From assembly GCF_003479805.1 (NCBI RefSeq), contig NZ_QUHV01000002.1:124001-188000 (forward strand): 64,000 nt of DNA. The letters run 5' to 3'. The translations under genes and the position numbers were made by a program. The DNA is from Collinsella sp. AF08-23 (GTDB taxonomy: Bacteria; Actinomycetota; Coriobacteriia; Coriobacteriales; Coriobacteriaceae). The notes below the pieces were generated by a model that had not been told where the DNA came from, searched no databases, and worked only from the letters and a program-made list of their open reading frames with translations. Shown in pieces: positions 31,399 through 40,990 of this stretch. Each line of letters begins with the position of its first letter. Position 1 is the stretch's first letter.

Positions 31399-34300
31399 AT
31401 GGTTCGAATGCATCTCAATATGTATAAGGGAGGTGTAAGCCGGAGACTTGCTGCCATCGCGCTGCTTGCATGGGCGCTTTGTTGCGCTTTGGGACCCATG
31501 CGTGTGTTTGCTGTTGACGGAGTGGTCGATACTGTGAACGTCAACCACCTGCTTGGTGGGACGGCGACCGCGAGTGCCTACGAGGACAACGACGATAAGC
31601 TCAAGCCCGACCATGCCATCGACGGCAAGACCGATACGCGTTGGTCGAGCAGCTCGGCAAAGCCCAACAGGGACGATACAACCTGGCTTGCCGTCGACCT
31701 CAAGCAAGCCGCCAAGCTGCAGTTCTTCGACATCCAGTTCGAGGGGCGCACGGTTGCGGTCAAGCCCAGCAACGTAAAGGGCTTTGATATTCAGTATCAG
31801 ACCCCAGGCAGCGACGAGTGGAAACTGGCCAAGACCGTCGAGAACGTCAAGAGCGGCGATGGTTACGAGACTCACGTTCGCGTGATGCTTGACGAGCCCA
31901 TTGTGGCCTCCAAGGTCCGCCTGACTAATTTCGACATCGTCGCGGGCGACACGCAGTGGAACGGCGTGTCCGTGGTCGAGCTCGCTGCCTACACGAATGA
32001 ACAGGCCGTGACCCAGTCGCTTAGCAGCGTGGTGAAGGACCTGGAGCAGATGGGGGAGCAGACCATTGCGCTCGACGCCGCGTCCATCTCCCTTCCCGAG
32101 GTCCCCGAGGGTTTCAGCGTCCAGTTGAATGGAGCGGACTTCGAGCAGGTCATCGGTGATGACCTGAGCGTGGTTCACCCTCTGGTCGATAAGGTCGTGC
32201 AGGTATCGTGGAAGGTGACCAAGGACGGCAGCGATGAGACCGCCGAGACCAAGGACATCCCCTATGTGGTGAAGGGCGCCAAAACGCAGGAGCAGGGCAA
32301 AAACGCCAAGCCCTCCGTTGTGCCCGAAATCCAGGAGTGGTTCTCCGACTCGACGGCCAAGCTCTCCCTCGACACCGTGACCGCGATCACCTATTCCGAT
32401 GCCTCGCTCAAGGCAATTGCCGAGGAATTCGCAGATGACTACAAGACCTTTACCGGTCGCGATCTGACGATCGAGCAGGTCGGCGCAAAGGCCGGCGCGT
32501 TCAACTTCACGCTGGCGTCCCCCGAGGGCGATGCACTTCTTGGGGATGAGGGCTATGCCATGACCATCGATGCCGACAGCATCGACGTGGTGGCGCCCGC
32601 CGTGACCGGCAACATGTACGCTATGCAGACCATCCTACAGATGTACAAGCTCGACACGGCCGGGTTCCCCGTTGGCCAGATGCGCGACTATCCGCGCTTC
32701 GAAGTGCGCGGCTTCATGTGGGACGTGGCGCGTAAGCCCGTGTCCCTCGACATGATGAAGAACGTGACGCGCACCATGCGTTACTACAAGATGAACGACT
32801 TCCAGGTCCATCTTTCCGACAACCTGATCTTCCTCGAGGATTACGGCGCGGAGGAAAACCAGTGGCAGGCCTATAGTGCCTTCCGTTTGCAGACGGATGT
32901 GGCCAATGCCGAGGGCGAGACCCCCACGGCAAAGGACTACTCCATTACCAAGGACCAGATGCGTGACTTCATTCAGTCCGAACGCGCCCTTGGCATGAAC
33001 ATCGTCCCCGAGATCGACATGCCCGCGCATGCTGTGGCCTTTACCAAGGTGTGGCCTGAGCTCGGCGTGCACAACACCAGGGTCACGACGGCTGGGAACA
33101 CGACGCGTTCCGCTATCGACCATCTCGATGTGACCAAGCCCGAGACCATGGAACTCATCAAGGATATCTTCGATGATTACACTACGGGCGAAAACGAGGT
33201 TTTCGACGACGAGACCGTCGTGCACATCGGCGCAGACGAGTTCATCATCCCCAACGGCCGCCCGGCATATTGCAGCTTCTATAACGACCTCGTGCCGCAC
33301 CTCAAGGCAAACGGCAATACCGTACGCGTATGGGGCAGCTTTGACAGCAGCTACCTGCAGGGTGGTGGCACCGAGCCCGGTCCTGAGGGCATCGAGGACG
33401 TTCAGATGAACATCTGGTCTCTTGGTTGGGCGAACCCTCGGCGCATGCACGATAAGGGCTTCGATCTTATCAACATCCTCGATTCCTATGGCTACATGGT
33501 CCCCAATGGTGGCGGCAATCGCGGTGCATACGGCGACTACCTCAACTCCGAGGGGCTGTACAACTCGTTCGATCCCAACAACTTTGGCGGTACCGTGCTG
33601 CCATCTGGCGATAAGCAGGTGCTGGGATCCGCATTCGCCATCTGGAACGACAATATCGACACACGCGCATCCGGTCTATCTGAGGCCGACGAGTTCACGC
33701 GCTTCTTCGATGCGATGCCTGTGTACGCAGAGAACAACTGGGCTGCTACCGGCAAGGAAAAGGGCGAGGGAAGCAAGGGGTATCAGAACCTTCGCTCTCT
33801 CGTGGAGACGGCCGGCTACGGTCCGGGCGTGAATCCGTACGGCGAGGCTTCCCTCAAGGGCGATTCCTACGAGGAGTTCGACTTCGAGCAGGGCCTCGAC
33901 GATGTGAGTGAGAACGGCCGCGACCTTACGGAGGGCAAGAACGCGGAGGTGGAGAACGGCAAGCTCACATTGAGCGGTGGCGAGTCCTATGTTGACGGTG
34001 CGATCGACAAGATTTCGACCGGCACCTCGCTCTCCTTTGACATCGAGCTCACCGAGCCTGCCTGTCCCGGCGATATCCTCTTTGAGGCCGATGCGCCGTA
34101 CGGCACGTTGGATATTCGCGTAATGGACGACGGGCGGCTTGGCTTTACGCGCGAGCTGTACAACTACTACTTCGACTATAAGCTGCCGGTGGGCAAGTCG
34201 GTCCACGTTGAGATTGTCACCAGCGTGCAGGAGGCAACGCTCAAGATCGATGGTGAGGCCATCGGGACGGCACGTGGCAGCTTTTACAACGTCGATGCGG

Positions 34301-35607
34301 GCAAGGTGACCAAGGAGGGCATTACCAATGCCACCTTTACCCTGCCTCTGCAGCGCATAGGGTCCAAGACGCAGGCGATCGCCGCGACTATGGACAACGT
34401 GGTGGTCAAACCTGCCGTCGAGGAACCCGAGATCGATGAGTTCAACAAGAAGGGCTGGACGGCAACGACCAATAGCCAGACCCTTCAAGGCGAAACCGCC
34501 GGCGGCCACATCGAGCACGCCTGTGACAACGACGATGCCACCATCTGGCATTCCAATTGGAAGGACGTAACGGAAGGTAACGCCGACGGGCACCTGTCCG
34601 TGACGAACCCAATCTACGCTGAGATCGACTTCGGTAAGGGCTATCTCATCAATCAGTTCTCCTTTACGCCGCGTAAGGGCCAAAACAGCGGTCAGGTGAC
34701 CGAGGCGAATCTGTTCATTCGCACGGAGAAAGATGGGGAATGGAAGCAGGTCGTCAAGGGCGCCACGTTCAAGGCGGATGGTTCCAAGAAGACCATCTCG
34801 TTCGACGAGCAGACAGTGTACGGCGTGCGCTTTGAGGCGACCAAGTCCAATGACGAGTGGGTCGCCGTTTCCGAGTTCGACATCGCCAACAAGCCTGCAC
34901 CTGCAAGCACGGTGTACGCGCGCGGCATGAGCTATGTCGCCGCGCAGGACGGGTCGCTTGACATGTCCGCGGGTGAGTTGGGTGGTATCGTGACGGGATC
35001 GGTCGAGGACGCGGATGCCTCCGACGCCGTGTTCCGGGCGGACGTCAAGCCCGGCTCCAGGGTGACTCTCACGGCAAAGGCCGGCGATGACATGGAGTTC
35101 GTGGGTTGGTTTGCCCCCTGTTCAAGCGAGCCTCTGAGCGAGGAGACTTCCTATGAGGTTGCAGCCGACTACAGCGTTGCGCTCGAGGCGCGCTTTAAGC
35201 GCTCCGATGAGACGCCTGCTCCCCCTGTGCCTACGACTCATACGGTGACCTTCACGGTTGATGGTGAGCAGTATCACAAGGTTGAGGTGGCCGATGGCGA
35301 GACGGTCGCGGCGCCGCAGGATGATCCGGTTAAGGACGGCCACACCTTCAAGGGCTGGTATCTCAACGGCGAGCTGTATTCGTTTGAGACACCCGTGACG
35401 AGCGACCTGACGCTCGTTGCGAAGTTCTCGAAGAATGACGCGCCGTCTGAGAAGCCGGGCGAGAAGCCCGGGCAGGGCTCGACGCAGAAGCCCGATTCTG
35501 GGTTGCCCCAGACGGGTGATAGCTCGATGCTCGTGATTGGTGGCGTTGCGGTGGCTGCTGTGGCTGTAATCTCCGCTGGCGTTATTGTGAGGCGTCGCAA
35601 GCAGTGA
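31399..35607 (+). CDS. Cell-wall-anchored GH20 beta-N-acetylhexosaminidase
   Basis: A 1402-aa secreted enzyme. Order: signal peptide (1-38, ending near RVFAVDG), F5/8-type carbohydrate-binding domain (about 45-195), GH20 N-terminal and catalytic domains (about 310-790) with RGFMWDVARK, EIDMPAHA and the catalytic Asp613-Glu614 in HIGADE, a jelly-roll region (about 820-1005), a second F5/8 domain (about 1015-1160), a bacterial Ig/InlB-type repeat (about 1275-1345) and an LPQTGD sorting signal with membrane anchor and RRRKQ tail. It should release terminal GlcNAc or GalNAc, or lacto-N-biose, from host glycans. AAAGGAG precedes ATG 31399. The sortase is outside the window. Confidence 0.93.
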   Translation: MVRMHLNMYKGGVSRRLAAIALLAWALCCALGPMRVFAVDGVVDTVNVNHLLGGTATASAYEDNDDKLKPDHAIDGKTDTRWSSSSAKPNRDDTTWLAVDLKQAAKLQFFDIQFEGRTVAVKPSNVKGFDIQYQTPGSDEWKLAKTVENVKSGDGYETHVRVMLDEPIVASKVRLTNFDIVAGDTQWNGVSVVELAAYTNEQAVTQSLSSVVKDLEQMGEQTIALDAASISLPEVPEGFSVQLNGADFEQVIGDDLSVVHPLVDKVVQVSWKVTKDGSDETAETKDIPYVVKGAKTQEQGKNAKPSVVPEIQEWFSDSTAKLSLDTVTAITYSDASLKAIAEEFADDYKTFTGRDLTIEQVGAKAGAFNFTLASPEGDALLGDEGYAMTIDADSIDVVAPAVTGNMYAMQTILQMYKLDTAGFPVGQMRDYPRFEVRGFMWDVARKPVSLDMMKNVTRTMRYYKMNDFQVHLSDNLIFLEDYGAEENQWQAYSAFRLQTDVANAEGETPTAKDYSITKDQMRDFIQSERALGMNIVPEIDMPAHAVAFTKVWPELGVHNTRVTTAGNTTRSAIDHLDVTKPETMELIKDIFDDYTTGENEVFDDETVVHIGADEFIIPNGRPAYCSFYNDLVPHLKANGNTVRVWGSFDSSYLQGGGTEPGPEGIEDVQMNIWSLGWANPRRMHDKGFDLINILDSYGYMVPNGGGNRGAYGDYLNSEGLYNSFDPNNFGGTVLPSGDKQVLGSAFAIWNDNIDTRASGLSEADEFTRFFDAMPVYAENNWAATGKEKGEGSKGYQNLRSLVETAGYGPGVNPYGEASLKGDSYEEFDFEQGLDDVSENGRDLTEGKNAEVENGKLTLSGGESYVDGAIDKISTGTSLSFDIELTEPACPGDILFEADAPYGTLDIRVMDDGRLGFTRELYNYYFDYKLPVGKSVHVEIVTSVQEATLKIDGEAIGTARGSFYNVDAGKVTKEGITNATFTLPLQRIGSKTQAIAATMDNVVVKPAVEEPEIDEFNKKGWTATTNSQTLQGETAGGHIEHACDNDDATIWHSNWKDVTEGNADGHLSVTNPIYAEIDFGKGYLINQFSFTPRKGQNSGQVTEANLFIRTEKDGEWKQVVKGATFKADGSKKTISFDEQTVYGVRFEATKSNDEWVAVSEFDIANKPAPASTVYARGMSYVAAQDGSLDMSAGELGGIVTGSVEDADASDAVFRADVKPGSRVTLTAKAGDDMEFVGWFAPCSSEPLSEETSYEVAADYSVALEARFKRSDETPAPPVPTTHTVTFTVDGEQYHKVEVADGETVAAPQDDPVKDGHTFKGWYLNGELYSFETPVTSDLTLVAKFSKNDAPSEKPGEKPGQGSTQKPDSGLPQTGDSSMLVIGGVAVAAVAVISAGVIVRRRKQ

Positions 35608-35647
35608 CTGCTGCACGCGCGTAACGTTACCTGATCGCCGATGATAG

Positions 35648-35678
35648 GGCGGGGCACCCTGAGGGTGCTCCGCCTTTT
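35648..35678 (+). terminator. Terminator after the GH20 gene
   Basis: 12-bp stem with one mismatch (35648-35659 and 35663-35674), 3-base loop, then TTTT. Confidence 0.85.
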
Positions 35679-35802
35679 CATGTTGTGCGTCGCCGTGCCT
35701 CGTCGCAATGTGAGCGCCTTCCGCTCATGTCAAATGTTGACGCTGTGTTAATCCGTTGCATTGTGGGGTGCTGAACGCATAATCTCGCACGCCTCGTGCA
35801 TA

Positions 35803-35831
35803 TTGTGAGAACTACTCCCCTCTGGTAAAGT
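35803..35831 (+). promoter_or_regulatory. Promoter of brnQ
   Basis: TTGTGA (35803-35808), 17-base spacer and TAAAGT (35826-35831), 37 bases before the start codon. Confidence 0.6.
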
Positions 35832-35868
35832 ACGAGCACTACGGCGGAATCGCGGGAACGGGGAGACT

Positions 35869-37188
35869 ATGACTACTGGTAAGTTGACATCGAGGCAGTC
35901 CCTATTCGTGGGCGTTACCCTCTTTTCCATGTTCTTCGGCGCAGGCAACCTGATTATCCCGCCCTTACTGGGTTTGCAGGCGGGTGAGGCCGTGGTTCCC
36001 GCCATGGTCGGTTTCCTCGTTACGGGTATCGGTCTGCCCATGCTCGGCATTATCGCGGTTGGCCTCGCGGGCACTATCCGCGACCTCGCCTCGCGCGTGC
36101 ACCCGCTGTTCGCGCACGTCTTCGTTGCGGCGAATTACCTGGCAATCGGTCCGTGCCTCGCCATTCCGCGCACCTCTTCCACCTCGTTTGAGATGTTTGA
36201 GCCGCTGCTCCCCGCGGGGCTTTCGCTCGAGGTGGCGCGCCTCGTGTTCTCGGTCGTGTTCTTCACCGTTGCCTACCTGCTCGCCATGCATCCGAACGCT
36301 CTCACGCGCCTGCTCGGTCGCATCACCGGCCCCGCCCTCATCGCCTTGCTGGTCTTCGTGATCGGTGCCGCGCTCTTCGACCCCGCATCCAGTCTCGAGG
36401 CCGCCCATGCTACGTACGCCTCCGCCCCCGCTATGTCGGGCTTCCTCACGGGTTACCAGACCATGGATCTGCTGGCGTCGCTCACGTTCGGCATCGTCAT
36501 CGCCACGAATATCCGCGAGCTCGGCGTGACGGACGATGCCGGCCTCACGCGCGAGGTTTCCCGCGCGGGCGTATTCGCGGGCGTGCTCATGGGCATCATC
36601 TACTGCGGCTTGGCGCTGGTGGGCGTCAACATAGCCGCCGTTCTGCCCGGCGCTACCAACGGTGCCGAGATCCTTGCTGCCTCCGCTGGTCAGCACTTCG
36701 GTACGGTGGGCACGGTGGTCGTTGCGGCAATCTTCCTGCTTGCCTGCCTCAATGTGTGCATCGGTCTCATCAGCTGTTGCGGCACGTACTTCTCCGACGA
36801 GTTCCCGCGCATTCCATATCGCGTGTGGGCACTGGGTTTTGCCGTGTTCTCCTGCGTGGTGTCGAACTTCGGGCTCGATGCCATCCTCACGTTCTCCGTC
36901 CCACTGCTCAACGCGATGTACCCCATGGCGATCGTCCTGGTTGTGATGGGCATGCTGCATAAGGTGTGCGATGGCATGCCCGCCGTGTGGCCATGCGCCG
37001 TGGGCTTAACCGCCGTCGTGAGCATTGCCACCTCTTTGCGCGACGCGTTTTTCACCGGCGCTTGGCTGCCGTTCGACGTCCTGCCCTTTGCCGATTTGGG
37101 CATGAATTGGGTTGTGCCCGCACTGCTCGGAGCGTTAATCGGCGTTGTGGTGTCGTTTGCCGGCAAAAAGCCCCAAAGCGCGTCCTAA
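35869..37188 (+). CDS. brnQ: Branched-chain amino acid carrier BrnQ
   Basis: A 439-aa, twelve-helix sodium symporter of the LIVCS family for leucine, isoleucine and valine. The N-terminal segment LFSMFFGAGNLIIPPLLGLQAG is diagnostic, and AIPRTSSTSFEM and the later helices fit. GGGGAG precedes the ATG. It is a single-gene unit with its own promoter. The hydroxyacid dehydrogenase at 25296 could work on the derived 2-oxo acids, but the genes are not linked in one operon. Confidence 0.95.
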   Translation: MTTGKLTSRQSLFVGVTLFSMFFGAGNLIIPPLLGLQAGEAVVPAMVGFLVTGIGLPMLGIIAVGLAGTIRDLASRVHPLFAHVFVAANYLAIGPCLAIPRTSSTSFEMFEPLLPAGLSLEVARLVFSVVFFTVAYLLAMHPNALTRLLGRITGPALIALLVFVIGAALFDPASSLEAAHATYASAPAMSGFLTGYQTMDLLASLTFGIVIATNIRELGVTDDAGLTREVSRAGVFAGVLMGIIYCGLALVGVNIAAVLPGATNGAEILAASAGQHFGTVGTVVVAAIFLLACLNVCIGLISCCGTYFSDEFPRIPYRVWALGFAVFSCVVSNFGLDAILTFSVPLLNAMYPMAIVLVVMGMLHKVCDGMPAVWPCAVGLTAVVSIATSLRDAFFTGAWLPFDVLPFADLGMNWVVPALLGALIGVVVSFAGKKPQSAS

Positions 37189-37310
37189 GTGAGTGCTTTT
37201 CCTGCGTTTGTACCCTCCGAATCGTATGAAAAGCGCCTGCTCGGTGAATTGGGTGATGGTGTCGGGCCTCTTGGGCTCCGGGGCCTCCGGGCGATATGCT
37301 GCCCATTCGT

Positions 37311-37340
37311 TTGGCATGATGGCGGCAGGTAGCGGTATAG
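37311..37340 (+). promoter_or_regulatory. Candidate promoter of the ROK kinase gene
   Basis: TTGGCA (37311-37316), 18-base spacer, TATAGT (37335-37340). Confidence 0.5.
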
Positions 37341-37394
37341 TTGGAGCCAGCGATTGAGGCGGGCACATGGACCTGCCACACGAAGGGAGCTCCA

Positions 37395-38357
37395 ATGACC
37401 GAAAGCAAGCAGTACTACATTGGCATCGACGTGGGAGGCACCTCCGTCAAGGAGGGCCTGTTCGACGAGGACGGCAACCTACTCGGCAAGGTGAGCGTGC
37501 CAACCCCCTCTTTGGCCAATGAGGAGGGCTACGCGGCGGTCGTGGGCGGCATCGAGGAGCTCATGGCGTCCGTGCAGCAGCCCATGCTGTTCGTGCGCGG
37601 CGTCGGTCTGGCGCTGCCGTGCCCCGTTCCCGCGAGCGGCAACATCACGCTTGCCGCCAACATCAAGATCAACGCCCCCGAGCTCAAGGAGGCACTCGAG
37701 TCTCGCTGTCCCCATGCCGCCGTGCGCTACGTGAACGATGCGAACGCGGCTGCCATGGGGGAGCTGTGGCGTGGTAGCGCCAAGGGTCATCGCAGCATGG
37801 TCATGGTGACGATCGGCACCGGTTTGGGCGGTGGCGTCGTGGTGAACGGCGATGTGATCGACGGCGCGTTCGGTGCGGGCGGCGAGATCGGCCACATGTG
37901 CGTGAACCCCGACGAGACCCGTGTGTGCGGCTGCGGCAACAAGGGCTGCCTCGAGCAATACGCCTCCGCCACCGGCGTGGTGAGCAACTACCTGCATGAG
38001 TGCAAGGTCCGTGGCGTCGACCCCATCGAACTTTCCGGCACGAGCGACTCCCGCGCCGTGTTCCAGGCGTGCCGTGAGGGCGACGAGGTCGCCTGGGCTG
38101 CCGTTGAAACGATGACCGACTATCTCGCCCGCGGCCTGCAGATCATCTCTGCTGTGGTCGATCCCGAGGTGTATGTCTTGGGCGGCGGCGCTTCTGCTTC
38201 TGCGGACGTATATTTGGACAAGCTGCGCGAGAAGTATGCCGCTTGCGCTCTCTCTGTGAGTACCAAGACTCCCATTGAGGTCGCCGAGCTCGGCAACGAT
38301 GCGGGTATCATCGGTGCTGCGTACGTGGCGCTGCGCGCCGCTGCGTGCGAGGTGTAG
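37395..38357 (+). CDS. ROK-family glucokinase
   Basis: A 320-aa sugar kinase of the ROK family. The ATP loop DVGGTSVKEGLFD opens the protein, the catalytic aspartate lies in YVNDANAAAMGE, and the zinc-binding motif CGCGNKGCLEQYAS near residue 177 marks glucokinase-type ROK members. It phosphorylates glucose, or possibly an amino sugar, entering without PTS. AGGGAG lies 5 bases before ATG 37395. It is followed by a good terminator. Confidence 0.92.
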   Translation: MTESKQYYIGIDVGGTSVKEGLFDEDGNLLGKVSVPTPSLANEEGYAAVVGGIEELMASVQQPMLFVRGVGLALPCPVPASGNITLAANIKINAPELKEALESRCPHAAVRYVNDANAAAMGELWRGSAKGHRSMVMVTIGTGLGGGVVVNGDVIDGAFGAGGEIGHMCVNPDETRVCGCGNKGCLEQYASATGVVSNYLHECKVRGVDPIELSGTSDSRAVFQACREGDEVAWAAVETMTDYLARGLQIISAVVDPEVYVLGGGASASADVYLDKLREKYAACALSVSTKTPIEVAELGNDAGIIGAAYVALRAAACEV

Positions 38358-38428
38358 ACGAGCGTCGTGCACTCGCCGCATGACTGTCCGCTGTCCTGCT
38401 CGACGGCGTGTGCGGATCGCTGTAGATG

Positions 38429-38465
38429 AAGAGGCCGGTTCCAAATGGAGCCGGCCTCTTGTTTT
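38429..38465. terminator. Bidirectional terminator between ROK and MFS genes
   Basis: A 14-bp stem with minor mismatch (38429-38442 and 38447-38460) and a 4-base loop, followed by GTTTTG on plus; it lies between convergent genes. Confidence 0.85.
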
Positions 38466-38525
38466 GCATGCGGTGTTTGTCCTCGAACTGCCACATTGGG
38501 AGGTTCGAGGGGGGCTTTCTTCCTG

Positions 38526-39761
38526 TCAGCGCGTCGCGTTGCCCGGGGCGGCGTTGGCCTTGCGCACGGCAAGCTCGGCAAGGACGGTATTGGTAACGAG
38601 GAGCGCCGCAATCATATAGGGAATGAGCACCGCTCCACCCGCACCGGCGACGAGCCCAAAGACGGGCGGCACGAGCATGGAGCCCGCATACGCGCATGCC
38701 ATTTGCAGGCTGACCAGCCCCTGGGACGCCTTGGCGCTAAAGCGCTTGGGCGTGAGGGCGACGATGCTGGGGTAGATGGGAGCACACCCAAGACCCATAA
38801 GCAGAATGGAGATACCGGCGGCAACAGGCCCGTCAAACACCAGGAGCGAGAAGATGCCGAGGGTGATGAGCGCTTGGCCAATGCGGATCTGGTTCTCGCT
38901 TGTGAGCCATTGGGCAACAAAGCCCGACACGAGGCGTCCGATGGTGATGCCCATAAAGAATTGTGCAACGATGGAAGCCGCCGTTGCCGTGTCGATGGAG
39001 CGCGCCATGACGAGGTAGCTGGCAATCCACAGGCCAATGGAGCCCTCGAGCGCGCAGTAGGAGCCAAAGGAACCGATGGAGGCGATGGCACCCGGGAGTC
39101 TAAGTAGCTCTCGGTTCGTGAGGGGGCGTTCGCCAGAGGGCTGCTTACGGGGAGCACCGGTGTCAAAGGCAGGTTCGATCGCCGTGCCCTCATTTGCATC
39201 GGTCGCCTCCGCGTCGGTTGATTTCCACAGAGGAAGTGAGAGGAACAGGGCCGCCGTGATTGCGGCCTGGATAAGGCCGATACCGAGGTATCCGCCATGC
39301 CAACTCAAGGGGCTGGCGAGGGCCCAGCCCATAACGAGCGGGCCCACGCTCGCGCCGACACCCCAGCAGCAGTGTAGCCAGCTCATGTGGCGTGCGCCGT
39401 AATGCAGAGCAACGTAGTTGTTGAGGGCGGAATCGATGGCACCCGCGCCTAGACCGTAGGGAATGGCGATGAGGCAGAGCTGCCAGAACGCGTTCGTTGT
39501 AGAGAAGCCGAGGATCGCCGCAGCGGTGAGGCCAACCGAAAGTGCGGTGAGCTTGCCGGTGCCGAGCTTGTGGACCAGGCGCGCGGTGAGCAGTGACGAG
39601 ATGATCGTACAGCAGCTGATGATGATGGAGATGAGGCTTTGTGCGGCAACGGGCGCGGCGAGGTCGACGTGCATGACGGGCCATGCGGTGCCGAGCAACG
39701 AGTCGGGAAGGCCGAGCGAGATAAACGTGAGATAGATGACGGCGAGAAGGAGAGAGGCCAT
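38526..39761 (-). CDS. MFS transporter
   Basis: A 411-aa major facilitator protein with twelve helices in two halves joined by a hydrophilic loop near residue 185. FISLGLPDSLLGTAWPVM and PYGLGAGAIDSALNNYVALHYGARHMSWLHCCWG resemble the FucP/sugar or drug-efflux MFS groups. The start ATG has CGGAG upstream. Its promoter side is shared with the PHP phosphatase 70 bases upstream on the same strand. Substrate unknown. Confidence 0.88.
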   Translation of the reverse strand: MASLLLAVIYLTFISLGLPDSLLGTAWPVMHVDLAAPVAAQSLISIIISCCTIISSLLTARLVHKLGTGKLTALSVGLTAAAILGFSTTNAFWQLCLIAIPYGLGAGAIDSALNNYVALHYGARHMSWLHCCWGVGASVGPLVMGWALASPLSWHGGYLGIGLIQAAITAALFLSLPLWKSTDAEATDANEGTAIEPAFDTGAPRKQPSGERPLTNRELLRLPGAIASIGSFGSYCALEGSIGLWIASYLVMARSIDTATAASIVAQFFMGITIGRLVSGFVAQWLTSENQIRIGQALITLGIFSLLVFDGPVAAGISILLMGLGCAPIYPSIVALTPKRFSAKASQGLVSLQMACAYAGSMLVPPVFGLVAGAGGAVLIPYMIAALLVTNTVLAELAVRKANAAPGNATR

Positions 39762-39831
39762 TGATGCTCCGGGGTTGATGGGACGAGGTGGACGGCAAGA
39801 CGTGCTTCGGCGCTATGCCGACAGGGAGAGC

Positions 39832-40680
39832 CTACAGCCTATGGAAGATCGGCTCCATGTGGTCGAAGGTGCAGAACTCGGTAAAGCCGATTTCCTGCAG
39901 GCGCTCGCGCATCATGGGGATGTGCGCGCCAAGGTGTTCGGGCTTGTGCGAGTCGCTGCCGATGGTGAGGATACGGCCGCCGAGGTCGTGGTAGAGGCTC
40001 AGGATCTCAACGCTGGGGGTGAGATCGGACAGGCCGTATCGGACGGAGGAGGTGTTGAGCTCGATGCCCTTGTCGCGGCGAATCGCCTCTTCAAGAATTT
40101 CCGCCACGATGTCGCGAACGTTCACGTCGGGCCAGGGTCCGAGCGGGTCGTAGCGCTTGATGTGGTCGAGGTGTCCGATAACCGACCAATGGTCGAAGTT
40201 CTGGACAACGCGCAGCATCTCCTCGTAGTGCTGCATGTTGTACTGCTCCTGCGTCCTGCCCTCCTGGAACGTTCCATCCCAAAACTCCTGGTCACCAACC
40301 TGGTGGATGGACAGGATGATGAAGCCCCATGCATTGGCGTGCTGGTCGAACAGCGTCTGGTACTTGTCGAGCGTGTGCGATTGCACGCCGAATTCCATAC
40401 CCGTTTTCACCGTGAGCTCCGGTGCAAATCGCTCGCGCGCCCGCTCGATGGCGGGGAAGTAGCGCTCGTAGTCGACGTTGATGGAGGGCTTGCCCTCAAC
40501 GATCTTGGCGCAGGAGGGGTCGCGGCGGTATTCGTCCCAGTCGGGGCGCACGCCGTAGTCCACGTGGTCGGTGATGCAGATCTCGTCGAAGCCGCGTTCA
40601 ACGGCGAGCGCGCAGACGTCTTCGAGCGGGAAGACGGAGTCGTCGGAGAAGTCGGTGTGTACATGGTAATCAGCAAGCAT
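39832..40680 (-). CDS. Histidinol-phosphatase, PHP family
   Basis: A 282-aa metal-dependent phosphoesterase of the PHP superfamily, closest to HisJ/HisK-type histidinol-phosphatases. Metal ligands are visible in DYHVHTDFSDD, ITDHVDYG, GMEFGVQ, LSIHQV, GHLDHIKRY and GSDSHKPEHLG. ATG 40680 is selected because the PHP fold starts with it and GGAG stands 5 bases upstream; the frame stays open for 174 bases more without good signals. No other histidine gene is in the window, so another phosphoester substrate is possible. Confidence 0.88.
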   Translation of the reverse strand: MLADYHVHTDFSDDSVFPLEDVCALAVERGFDEICITDHVDYGVRPDWDEYRRDPSCAKIVEGKPSINVDYERYFPAIERARERFAPELTVKTGMEFGVQSHTLDKYQTLFDQHANAWGFIILSIHQVGDQEFWDGTFQEGRTQEQYNMQHYEEMLRVVQNFDHWSVIGHLDHIKRYDPLGPWPDVNVRDIVAEILEEAIRRDKGIELNTSSVRYGLSDLTPSVEILSLYHDLGGRILTIGSDSHKPEHLGAHIPMMRERLQEIGFTEFCTFDHMEPIFHRL

Positions 40681-40990
40681 GCTGGCTCCAATCAAGAAAG
40701 AGAATTCCCCTCGTCGATGGCGAATGCCAATCGAATTGGCCGTGGACATGCCACTTGCAAGGATGCCCGACGAAAAGCCGGTCTCTGCTGGCGCAGCCTG
40801 CGCGCGATGCCGCGCCTCGCATGGATCGACGAAGGGGGTGTTGCTATTCCGCACGTATGATACCGTGCTGATAACAGGGCTTCGTCAAAGAGACGGGTGT
40901 TTATCGTTAATACAGAGGCTTGCGAGGCGGGGTGACGTCCGCGCGTTACAATGAGAGCATCCATGCATTCGCTACAAGGGAGGAGCCCTC
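40681..40990. other. Divergent intergenic region
   Basis: Separates the PHP gene from the pyrophosphatase gene. A -10-like TACAAT lies at 40947-40952 but with no well-spaced -35 box. Nothing else recognised. Confidence 0.45.

Noticed and set aside
36690-37166. Minus-strand frame inside brnQ
   Set aside because: Antisense shadow of a well-supported transporter gene.
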